Assembly (NCBI GenBank): GCA_964450755.1
Contig: CAYVDJ010000069.1
Location: 1-38,679, forward strand
Source of the DNA: JAADDG01 sp964450755
GTDB lineage: Bacteria > Campylobacterota > Campylobacteria > Campylobacterales > JAADDG01
Length of the DNA stretch: 38,679 bases
Direction: 5' to 3'
Made by a program: the position numbers and the translations under genes. Of the stretch, positions 32,035-38,679 are shown piece after piece; position 1 is the stretch's first letter, and the number at the start of each line of letters is the position of its first letter. The notes beneath the pieces are model-generated. The model was not told the origin of the DNA. It saw only the letters and a program-made list of their open reading frames with translations, and did no database searches.

Positions 32035-33361
32035 AGCCGCAAAGGAGTTTTTAAAAAACGAAGATCATGCAAAATGGCATGATGAGGCTCTTTGGTTTGT
32101 CCGCCAAAAAAGAGATATTGCCGCAAAGAGTATAAAAGAGTGGGAAGAGTTAAGGGAAGCCGCCCAAAAGATAAAATCCCATACGCTCTCTTATCTCTCT
32201 TACTATCTAAACGAATTTGAAAAAAATGCGCTTTCAAACGGTATAAAAGTCCATTGGGCAACAGATGCCAAAGAGCATAACAAGATAGTCTATAACATCC
32301 TTAAAAAACATCAAATCAAAAAAGTTGTAAAAAGCAAATCAATGCTTACAGAAGAGTGCGCTTTAAATCCTTATCTGAAAAAGAGAGGAATAGAGGTGAT
32401 CGATACCGATCTTGGAGAGAGAATCGTACAACTAAGAGATGAACCTCCAAGTCATATCGTTTTACCTGCCATTCATCTGAAAAAAGAGCAGATAGGAAAA
32501 ACTTTTGAGGAAAAACTTCATACTCAAAAAGGCAACTTTGATCCTGCTTATCTGACAAATGAGGCGAGAAAAGATTTGAGGGAGAAATTTTTAAGTGCCA
32601 AAGGAGCGATAACGGGAGTGAATTTTGCGATAGCCGAAGTCGGCGGGATCGTTGTCTGTACCAATGAAGGAAATGCCGATCTTGGTACATCCGTGGCAAA
32701 AGTTCATATCGCCTCTATGGGGATAGAGAAGATTATCCCAAAGACAGAACATCTTGGAATCTTTACAAGACTTTTGGCAAGAAGCGCTACCGGACAGGCG
32801 ATAACAACCTATACGACCCATTTTAATGCCCCCGAAGAGGGAAAAGAGATGCATATCGTCATCGTTGATAATCAAAGAAGTGATATTATCAATGACAAAG
32901 AGCATAAAAAGGTACTTGCCTGTATAAGATGTGCGGCATGTATAAATACCTGCCCGATTTACAGAAGAAGCGGAGGATACAGCTACTCATATACGATTGC
33001 GGGACCTGTCGGATCACTTTTGGCAAATACGAGAGATCTCAAAAAATATGGTGATCTTGCCTTTGCATCCACACTTTGCGGATCATGCACAAATATCTGC
33101 CCCGTAAAGATAGATATCCATCATCAGCTTTTGGCTTTTAGAAAAGAGTATGTCAAAAAAGGTTATGTCTCTTTTAAAAAGAGGTTGGCATTTAAGATCG
33201 GAGCATCTGTCTTGAGAAATGCCTTCTTATATGAGATAGCAAGAAAGACTTTATCTCTCTTTCATCCTTTTTTGAAAAGGTTAAATCTCTGGGGAGAGGG
33301 GAGAGAGATCCCAAAACCGGCGAAAAAAAGTTTCAAAGAGATATACGGAAAAAGAAAATGA
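32021..33361 (+). CDS. lutB: L-lactate utilisation iron-sulfur protein LutB/LldF
   Basis: A 446-residue protein combining an N-terminal LUD domain (about 60-290, with SMLTEECALNPYL, EVGGIVVCTNEGNADL and LLARSATGQAITTYT) and a ferredoxin-like part with two 4Fe-4S motifs, CIRCAACINTCPIYR and LCGSCTNICPVKIDI. This is the usual LutB/LldF plan. It carries electrons from lactate oxidation, probably toward the quinone pool. Overlaps lutA by 14 bp and lutC by 4 bp (ATGA). Confidence 0.94.
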   Translation: MNHPKAAKEFLKNEDHAKWHDEALWFVRQKRDIAAKSIKEWEELREAAQKIKSHTLSYLSYYLNEFEKNALSNGIKVHWATDAKEHNKIVYNILKKHQIKKVVKSKSMLTEECALNPYLKKRGIEVIDTDLGERIVQLRDEPPSHIVLPAIHLKKEQIGKTFEEKLHTQKGNFDPAYLTNEARKDLREKFLSAKGAITGVNFAIAEVGGIVVCTNEGNADLGTSVAKVHIASMGIEKIIPKTEHLGIFTRLLARSATGQAITTYTTHFNAPEEGKEMHIVIVDNQRSDIINDKEHKKVLACIRCAACINTCPIYRRSGGYSYSYTIAGPVGSLLANTRDLKKYGDLAFASTLCGSCTNICPVKIDIHHQLLAFRKEYVKKGYVSFKKRLAFKIGASVLRNAFLYEIARKTLSLFHPFLKRLNLWGEGREIPKPAKKSFKEIYGKRK

Positions 33362-33939
33362 GTTCTAAAGAGAAGATTTTAAAAAAAACAGGAGAGATAA
33401 AAACTCCTTTGGAGTTGGAAGAGTTTAAGATAGAAAAAGAGAAGATAAAAGACAAAACGGACTCTTTTTTGACATCCCTTAAAAATGCGGCGGGAGAGGG
33501 ATATATTATAAAAAAAGATGATATAAACAAAAAACTTGAAGAACTTTTTGGAGGCAATCTCAAAACAGCCTCTGTCTATGACTATCAAACGGCAGATATC
33601 AATCCAAACGAATATAAAAAAGCAACGGAACTTGAAGATATAGATGTAGCGATAGTTCACGGAGATTTTGCAGTTGCAGAAAACGGCGCTGTCTGGATAA
33701 ACGAAAAAAACAACCGCCACAGAGCTTTGTATTCGATCTGTAAACATCTTGTCATCATTTTACCAAAAGATCAGATAGTTGATACGATGATAGAAGCCTA
33801 TAAAAGAGTGAATCTAAAAGAGCTAAAACATGCTGTTTTTATAAGCGGTCCTTCAAAAACCGCAGATATAGAACAGTCTCTCGTTATCGGCGCACACGGC
33901 GCAAAGGCTTTAACGGTTTTTCTGGTAGAGGGGTTGTGA
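33358..33939 (+). CDS. lutC: L-lactate utilisation protein LutC/LldG (LUD domain)
   Basis: A 193-residue single LUD-domain protein, the third part of the LutABC lactate oxidation complex. The LUD core is seen in VAIVHGDFAVAENGAVWINE, HLVIILPKDQIVDTM and SGPSKTADIEQSLVIGAHG. It is the last gene of the operon; a hairpin with a GC-rich core follows directly after its stop. Confidence 0.92.
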   Translation: MSSKEKILKKTGEIKTPLELEEFKIEKEKIKDKTDSFLTSLKNAAGEGYIIKKDDINKKLEELFGGNLKTASVYDYQTADINPNEYKKATELEDIDVAIVHGDFAVAENGAVWINEKNNRHRALYSICKHLVIILPKDQIVDTMIEAYKRVNLKELKHAVFISGPSKTADIEQSLVIGAHGAKALTVFLVEGL

Positions 33940-33970
33940 GTTTCAAGCCCCCAAAAGGAGGGCTTAAAAC
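33940..33970. terminator. hairpin between convergent lutC and the DUF4214/YD gene
   Basis: AAGCCC (33945-33950) pairs with GGGCTT (33960-33965); after one mismatch the stem extends by GTTT/AAAC. It fills the 34-bp gap between two convergent genes, the place for a shared terminator. A clear T-run is missing on both strands, so it may be Rho-dependent or only slow RNA decay. Confidence 0.5.
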
Positions 33971-33973
33971 AGA

Positions 33974-35608
33974 TCAATATCTTTCAAAATATGCTTTTGA
34001 AACTGTACCGTCTTCGTGTGAAACTGATTGTCTGATGAGATTTACATAATCATAACTGAATGTGGTTCTTGGATCGGCTTCTATCTCCGGAGAAAATGAT
34101 TCTGACCATGTAGCCGTTACATTATCATACTGATCATACTCAAAAAATGTTTTTTCATCTATTGAACCGTCGGGTTCGGTATTTGGAGTAAAAGAGTAAT
34201 CCATATCCTCTTCTATAATATTTCCTTTTTCGTTATAGGTGTAAAAAGTGATCTCTTTCATATTTTGAACAAGATCTGTCTCTATCTCTTTGATCAATCT
34301 TTTTCTATCTCCGTTTTGGTAAAAATATTCACTTTTTTCATCTATTGTACCGTCATTTTGATTGTCTTTGGTCATTTCGCTTCCGTCTTCTTTATAATAC
34401 TCAACTGCATCAATATTGTTATCGACCGGAAAATTATCATATTTTACAGTTTTATATTGATTATTTGAGTAATATTCATAATAAGTCTTACTTACCGGTA
34501 TTTCCTGATTATTGACGGTAGATATCTGCTCATTGATTTTGAGCAATTTGTTCTCATAGGTATAGATACTTTTGGAAACTTCTCTTATAGTGCCGTTTGC
34601 ATCTTTTATTTTAAATACCGCTTTTGTTACGCAGTTGTTTGCATCGTATGTAACATAATAGTACATATTTGGTTCACCGTCTCCGTCCGTATCCATCTCG
34701 ATATGATTCAATCTTGATTTTCCGAAATTATTAGGAGTTGCTCCTATAACTCTCTCATAACATTCACCCTCCGGAGAGTTGCCGTTGTCGGCGTCATTTC
34801 CGCTGCCGTCTGAAATTTCAAGATATTTTTTCTCTATCGCTTCAAATTCGGGTGTATCAGCCATTTTTTCTATGATCTCATCTCTGGAAACTCCCTGATT
34901 TAGCAATCCCAGCCAGTAATTAAATCCTTCTGTATCGGCAACTCTGTCAAACATGGTTTTATAAACCGCATTGATAAAGTCGGCATCGGAAGGATTTTTG
35001 CTTTTGTATTCTTCTGAATTGAAAAAGAATTTTGCTATATCAACACCGGTGGCTTTTTTGTCCCTGAGCTGTCCTACCCAAAAATCAAGTCCGCCCGGAT
35101 CTGCTTCCCTGTCCAAAATGATATTGTAAAATCTTACCGTAAAAGCCTTTATACCGTCCTCACTGTTGTAAGGAGTTATGCCGTAGGTGGCGCATAATGT
35201 TTTAAATTCGTCAGAAAGTGCAAAATTGTAAAAGATGGATTCTCTCTTTTTACCGGAATTTTGCATCTCGTTGAGCCAAAACGCTTTTCCTCCGGCATCT
35301 GCCGTTCTGTCAAGGAAAGTTAGATATGATTTGTCCAAAAACACGCTGTCGCTTACATTCAGGCTTTTAAATTCATTACTGTCATAGAAAAATTTTGCAA
35401 CCTGTGTTGCGCTCCAGCCTTCGTTTTTGAGTTTGTTCCTCCATCCCTCAAGACCGGCCTGATCCGCCGCTCTTCCTAAGATATTGGTATAAAGCCGCTG
35501 TATGAATGCGTCTATTTTTGCATCATCGGCTTTTAGATTTTTTGGCAAAAACGACAATAATACCGCTGCCATGAGAATTGTTGCCAATAAAGAGTTAAAT
35601 CTCTTCAT
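33974..35608 (-). CDS. exported protein with four DUF4214 units and a YD-like repeat C-terminus
   Basis: A 544-residue exported protein: signal peptide to about residue 27 (LKA-DDAK). Residues about 30-260 hold four DUF4214 units (ILGRAADQAGLEGW, FLDRTADAGGKAFW, ILDREADPGGLDFW, MFDRVADTEGFNYW). The order, spacing and inter-unit segment (FALSDEFKTLCATYGITPYN) closely match the exported fusion enzyme at 3751-6174. An acidic Gly/Asn linker follows (about 266-285). Residues about 285-544 carry YD/RHS-like beta repeats (YYYVTYDANNCVTKAVFK, EITFYTYNEKGNIIEEDMDY, FFEYDQYDNVTATW) and Asp-rich loops such as DTDGDGEP that may bind Ca2+. It has no toxin domain, so it is not a full RHS protein. Single gene with AGGAGG before its ATG; likely surface protein. 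Confidence 0.82.
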   Translation of the reverse strand: MKRFNSLLATILMAAVLLSFLPKNLKADDAKIDAFIQRLYTNILGRAADQAGLEGWRNKLKNEGWSATQVAKFFYDSNEFKSLNVSDSVFLDKSYLTFLDRTADAGGKAFWLNEMQNSGKKRESIFYNFALSDEFKTLCATYGITPYNSEDGIKAFTVRFYNIILDREADPGGLDFWVGQLRDKKATGVDIAKFFFNSEEYKSKNPSDADFINAVYKTMFDRVADTEGFNYWLGLLNQGVSRDEIIEKMADTPEFEAIEKKYLEISDGSGNDADNGNSPEGECYERVIGATPNNFGKSRLNHIEMDTDGDGEPNMYYYVTYDANNCVTKAVFKIKDANGTIREVSKSIYTYENKLLKINEQISTVNNQEIPVSKTYYEYYSNNQYKTVKYDNFPVDNNIDAVEYYKEDGSEMTKDNQNDGTIDEKSEYFYQNGDRKRLIKEIETDLVQNMKEITFYTYNEKGNIIEEDMDYSFTPNTEPDGSIDEKTFFEYDQYDNVTATWSESFSPEIEADPRTTFSYDYVNLIRQSVSHEDGTVSKAYFERY

Positions 35609-35678
35609 AATTGAACCTCCTATTAAAGATATTTAATCATTTTACCGTAAAATATTTAACTATTCTCTAAAATTTCAG

Positions 35679-35684
35679 TATAAT
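35679..35684 (+). promoter_or_regulatory. -10 box of the exported nuclease gene
   Basis: TATAAT lies 34 bp before the ATG at 35718, with a strong GGAGGT ribosome site at 35701-35706. It stands in the 109-bp region between the divergent DUF4214/YD gene and the nuclease gene. Confidence 0.5.
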
Positions 35685-35717
35685 CAAAAAAATATTATCT
35701 GGAGGTCAAATAAAAGT

Positions 35718-36761
35718 ATGAAAAAATTTCTTTTGTTTTTGTTATTTCCGTTTTTGCTGTTTGGTTTTGAATTTAAAGTGGCAAATTATAATGTGGAAAA
35801 TCTTTTTGATCTAAAAAGAGACGGAGGAGAATATAAAGAGTATATTCCAAACACTCCCCGCTTTGGCTGGAACAGAGAGGTTTATAATATAAAATTGAAC
35901 AATATCGCCCGTGTTATAAAAGATCTAAATGCCGATATTATCGCTCTTGAAGAGGTGGAAAACAGAAGTGTTTTAAATGATTTGAGAAAGGTTTTGAAAT
36001 TGAAAGGGGTGAATTATCCCTATTTTGCCATTGCCGATTCAAAAAACACTACGGTAAAAACGGCTCTTTTGTCAAAGTTTCCCATTACCAAAAAAAATGA
36101 GATAAGAGTCGGTTTTGCCAAAGGACTCAGAAATATTCTGGAAGCTCATATCGATATCAAAGGAAACGAGCTTATCGTTTTTGTCAATCACTGGAAATCA
36201 AAAAGCACTCCCGAAAGCACTCGTATAAAATATGCAAAGGCTTTAAGAAGCAGACTTGATGAGCTAAAAAGCGATCAGGATTTTATCGTTACAGGTGATT
36301 TTAATGAAAACTACAATGAATACGAAACGATAAAAAGAGAGAGAAGACTAAACAACACCCATGGCATAACGGCTATCAATCATATCTTGGGAACCGTTAA
36401 AGAAAACAAAGCGGTAACAGAAGATATGATCAAAAAGAGAGATTTTGTAAAATATCTTTATAACCTCTGGTATGAACTTCCGCCCAAATGGAGATGGACT
36501 CACAGATTCAGAAAACAAAAAGGTGCGATTGACAATATGATCCTGCCTCATGCAATGTTTGACGACAAAGGAATCTCCTATATAGACAACTCCTTTGACA
36601 GATTTAGAAAATCCTACTTTTTCAAAAGAGGAAAAATTTTTAGATGGCAGATGGCAAAAAGAGGCAAAGGAAGACATATCGGAAGAGGTTTTTCGGATCA
36701 TCTGCCAATCTATGCCAGATATAAAATCGGCGCATTTACGGATAAAAAGGAGAGATATTGA
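35718..36761 (+). CDS. exported endonuclease/exonuclease/phosphatase (DNase I-like) family protein
   Basis: A 347-residue protein with a signal peptide (MKKFLLFLLFPFLLFGFEF) and the EEP fold. Catalytic motifs are visible: VANYNVENLFD with N25, ADIIALEEVEN with the metal-binding Glu, FVNHWKSKS with His, VTGDFNEN with the Asp/Asn pair, AIDNMIL, and the terminal SDHLPI with the catalytic Asp-His. These favour a Mg-dependent nuclease over lipid phosphatases. Outside the membrane it could degrade extracellular DNA for nutrients or matrix turnover; the Cts/MSHA-type system in the window makes a link with DNA handling possible but unproven. A 48-residue membrane protein gene overlaps its stop. Confidence 0.88.
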   Translation: MKKFLLFLLFPFLLFGFEFKVANYNVENLFDLKRDGGEYKEYIPNTPRFGWNREVYNIKLNNIARVIKDLNADIIALEEVENRSVLNDLRKVLKLKGVNYPYFAIADSKNTTVKTALLSKFPITKKNEIRVGFAKGLRNILEAHIDIKGNELIVFVNHWKSKSTPESTRIKYAKALRSRLDELKSDQDFIVTGDFNENYNEYETIKRERRLNNTHGITAINHILGTVKENKAVTEDMIKKRDFVKYLYNLWYELPPKWRWTHRFRKQKGAIDNMILPHAMFDDKGISYIDNSFDRFRKSYFFKRGKIFRWQMAKRGKGRHIGRGFSDHLPIYARYKIGAFTDKKERY

Positions 36762-36904
36762 GAGAGATTTTAGATACCTTTATGGTAGCGGCATTTGTTT
36801 TGTTTATGATATGGATGGGTAGAGGTTTGATGCTTCAGGCACAGCAGAAGGGTAGGGGGAAAAGATATGATGATAAAAAAGAGGATGAAGAAAAAAAGGA
36901 GTAG
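36758..36904 (+). CDS. 48-residue single-helix membrane protein
   Basis: A short gene starting at TTG that overlaps the nuclease stop (TTGA) and has a good AAGGAG site six bases upstream. The product has one membrane helix (about 8-27, FMVAAFVLFMIWMGRGLML) and a charged Lys/Glu/Asp tail. An in-frame ATG at 36782 would lose the start of the helix. It ends 3 bp before the convergent methyltransferase gene. I do not recognise the family. The coupling to the nuclease gene, the ribosome site and the clean membrane-plus-tail design support a real small protein. Confidence 0.6.
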   Translation: MREILDTFMVAAFVLFMIWMGRGLMLQAQQKGRGKRYDDKKEDEEKKE

Positions 36905-36907
36905 TTT

Positions 36908-37510
36908 TTAGGTAACTTTTCCCATTGCCAAAAAGAGTTTATACTCTTTGGCTTTTTTTACGATATATACCTTATCCAAAAAGAGTATCTCAAAACCGTT
37001 ATCCTGATAAAGTTTTTTCATACGCTTTTTGGAAAAGCCAAAGTGGTGTACTCCCTCGTTACCGTGAGAATGAAAGCTGCCGTCCTCTTCAAAAAGATCA
37101 GAAATTGCCAGATAGCCACCGTTTCTTAGAGCGGTTTTTGCTTTTTGGAAAAACATCTCCGGCTTTTTGATGTGGTGCAGTGTCATGGAACTGACGATCA
37201 TATCAAAACTGTTTTTGGGCAGTTTCTCTTTTTCGATGTCATGAAGCACTGTTTTTATATTGTCGATCTTTAAAACGGCTGCTTTTTTGTTCAGCTCTTT
37301 GATCATTCCTTTTGAATTGTCCATTGCCGTAATGCTTTTTGCATATTCAAAAAGACCAAACGAAACAAGTCCCGTACCGCACCCGTAATCCAAAATATCA
37401 AATCCTCTTACATCTACAATCTTCAAAATCTTCCCGCAAACAGCCCGTGCCGTTTCCACCCGTCTTGGATTTAGATCCCATCTTTTGGCAGCATCATCAA
37501 ATCTGCTCAT
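36908..37510 (-). CDS. class I SAM-dependent methyltransferase
   Basis: A 200-residue protein with the methyltransferase_11/25-type Rossmann core: motif I DILDYGCGTGLVSFGLF, acidic motif II ITAMDNSKGM, and DMIVSSMTLHHIKKPEMFFQ as the post-I/IV region. It resembles small-molecule methyltransferases of the UbiE/arsenite type, but lacks the Cys pattern of ArsM. The substrate cannot be told. AAAGGAG precedes the ATG. It has no operon partner: its end meets the small membrane-protein gene and its start faces a 265-bp gap. Confidence 0.85.
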   Translation of the reverse strand: MSRFDDAAKRWDLNPRRVETARAVCGKILKIVDVRGFDILDYGCGTGLVSFGLFEYAKSITAMDNSKGMIKELNKKAAVLKIDNIKTVLHDIEKEKLPKNSFDMIVSSMTLHHIKKPEMFFQKAKTALRNGGYLAISDLFEEDGSFHSHGNEGVHHFGFSKKRMKKLYQDNGFEILFLDKVYIVKKAKEYKLFLAMGKVT

Positions 37511-37591
37511 TTTTCTCCTTTGTACCTGTTTCCAAAAAAATAAAACAGGATATTTTATCCTCTATTGCTTTATATTGTCAAATATCGGTTT

Positions 37592-37630
37592 TAGATATTA
37601 ATTTAATATAAAATATTAAATTAATATCTA
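37592..37630. repeat. perfect 18-bp palindrome with 3-nt spacer
   Basis: TAGATATTAATTTAATAT (37592-37609) is followed by AAA and its exact reverse complement (37613-37630). It lies in the 265-bp gap between the divergent methyltransferase and LVIVD genes, 82 bp from the first and 146 bp from the second start. The lack of a GC-rich stem and of a following T-run speaks against a terminator. A regulator binding site or a cruciform is possible. Confidence 0.85.
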
Positions 37631-37775
37631 CTTTAAATGAACTAAGTTGAAATTAATTTTTCTTAGATAGCCTTCATATAAGATTTTATTTAATTAATAA
37701 ATATAAATAAATTAATAAAACTTTTATAATTTTTATTCTAAAATACAATTAGATATATTCTTTAAGGAAAAAATG

Positions 37776-38679
37776 ATGAAAAATGTTTTGGTTAGAATAA
37801 TAACTTCGTTATTATTGATATTTTATATACCTCTGATTGCAAAAGAGGATTTTATACTAAAAAAAATTGCTACACTTGACACAAGCTATTATGACATAGA
37901 ATTGAGAGATCATTATGCATTTGTTGCCACAAACAACGGTTTGAAAATATTGGATGTTTCAAATATCAAATCAATAAGACCTGTCGGTTTTATTGATTCA
38001 AATGCAACTGCCGCTTATGATATAGTTATAAAAAACAATTATGCCTATTTAGCAAACGCCTCAAGCCTGAAAATTATAGATATTACAGACCCGACTTCTC
38101 CCAAACTTACGGGAATCTTCAAAAATGATGCAAAAAGTATAATCGGAGTTGCAGTAGATGCCAACTATGCATATTTGAGTGATTTTGATGAAGGTTTTTA
38201 TATAGTAGATATAACTCAACCCCAAAATCCAAAAGAGATAGCCCATATAAAAACAGAAGGAAATGCCAAAAAGATCAAAGTTTCAGCCAACAGAGTTTTT
38301 ATTGCAGATGGTTTGGACGGTGTCAAGATCTTTGATATCAGCGTTATGAATGATCCAAAACTTATAGGAGCATACAAAGGTGTTACAAATATCACTGATA
38401 TTGTCATAGACAAAAATATCTTATATGCAGCAGATGAAACCGAAGGTATCGATGTTTTGGATATAAAAGATCCAAAAAACATCAAAAAGATATCACATTT
38501 TGATATGGAAAGTTTTGGAGACAGTATATATTCTATAAAAAAATATGGTGATAAAATATTTGTGGCAGCCTCTTTGTCGGGATTGCATGTTATAGATATT
38601 TCAAATCCGAAAAATCTAAAAGAGATCACCTCTTATGATACAAAAGATTATACTTTAAATGTAGCAGCAGATAAAAACA
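37776..38679 (+). CDS. exported LVIVD-repeat protein, cut by the window end
   Basis: The frame is open to the last base, so at least 301 residues are seen and the C-terminus is missing. A signal peptide (MKNVLVRIITSLLLIFYIPL, cleavage near IA-KEDF) is followed by LVIVD-type repeats of about 42-46 residues: GLKILDVSNIKSIRP, SLKIIDITDPTSPKL, GFYIVDITQPQNPKE, GVKIFDISVMNDPKL, GIDVLDIKDPKNIKK, GLHVIDISNPKNLKE. They should form a beta-propeller. ATG 37776 is preferred to the adjacent ATG 37773 because AAGGA (37764-37768) then has seven-base spacing. It is the second LVIVD protein of the window; whether it also carries FN3 domains cannot be seen. Confidence 0.85.
   Translation, partial: MKNVLVRIITSLLLIFYIPLIAKEDFILKKIATLDTSYYDIELRDHYAFVATNNGLKILDVSNIKSIRPVGFIDSNATAAYDIVIKNNYAYLANASSLKIIDITDPTSPKLTGIFKNDAKSIIGVAVDANYAYLSDFDEGFYIVDITQPQNPKEIAHIKTEGNAKKIKVSANRVFIADGLDGVKIFDISVMNDPKLIGAYKGVTNITDIVIDKNILYAADETEGIDVLDIKDPKNIKKISHFDMESFGDSIYSIKKYGDKIFVAASLSGLHVIDISNPKNLKEITSYDTKDYTLNVAADKN

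Noticed and set aside
37681..37740. Second AT-rich inverted repeat after the 18-bp palindrome
   Set aside because: The arms match only imperfectly and the sequence is almost entirely A/T, so chance pairing is likely.
1..38679. CRISPR arrays, transposase genes or prophage genes
   Set aside because: No regularly spaced repeats, cas genes, transposases, integrases or phage structural genes were found in the window.

Overview
The window is AT-rich and comes from a Campylobacterota (epsilonproteobacterial) chromosome. The evidence is gene order: rplI-hslV-hslU-era and kdsA-ribH-nusB-pyrF are arrangements I know from Campylobacter and relatives. The pilus/transformation operon resembles both the Vibrio MSHA locus and the Campylobacter cts genes. 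A cytoplasmic-type [NiFe] hydrogenase and LutABC-type lactate genes suggest a free-living, H2-using member (Sulfurimonas/Sulfurovum-like), but I cannot name a genus.

Layout. 1-2.8 kb (+): a TetR regulator followed by the small and large subunits of a group 2-like [NiFe] hydrogenase whose large subunit has no C-terminal extension. 2.8-7.7 kb (-): an operon of cbiK, cbiL, a large exported DUF4214/GH114/phospholipase-D fusion enzyme, and rsmH. 7.8-12.8 kb (+): two exported beta-rich proteins, a parallel beta-helix protein and an LVIVD-repeat protein with five fibronectin III-like domains. 12.8-22.0 kb (-): a nine-gene operon in the order mshI-J-K-L-M-N-(extra gene)-E-G, the assembly platform of an MSHA-type pilus or transformation system, without pilin genes. 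22.1-25.8 kb (-): era, hslU, hslV, rplI and a rhodanese gene. 26.0-29.8 kb (+): a lipoprotein, a DUF3108 protein, kdsA, ribH, nusB and pyrF.

29.8-34.0 kb (+): tRNA-Ser(GCU), then a compact MazF-like toxin-antitoxin insert bounded by ~47-bp direct repeats. A four-helix membrane protein follows that seems to lack a standard start codon, then lutA-lutB-lutC. 34.0-38.7 kb: a second DUF4214 protein with YD-like repeats (-), an exported DNase I-like nuclease and a 48-residue membrane protein (+), a methyltransferase (-), and a truncated LVIVD-repeat gene (+) behind a perfect 18-bp palindrome.

Theme. Besides housekeeping genes, the window is rich in exported proteins: two carry the same four-unit DUF4214 module, two carry LVIVD repeats, one is a beta-helix, one a nuclease, and one combines a polygalactosaminidase-like domain with two HKD phosphodiesterase motifs. 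With the MSHA/Cts-type machine this suggests a surface, matrix and extracellular-DNA lifestyle. That link is inference. No stretch longer than 300 bases is without a gene; the longest gaps (25705-25956 and 37511-37775) each hold an inverted repeat described below.
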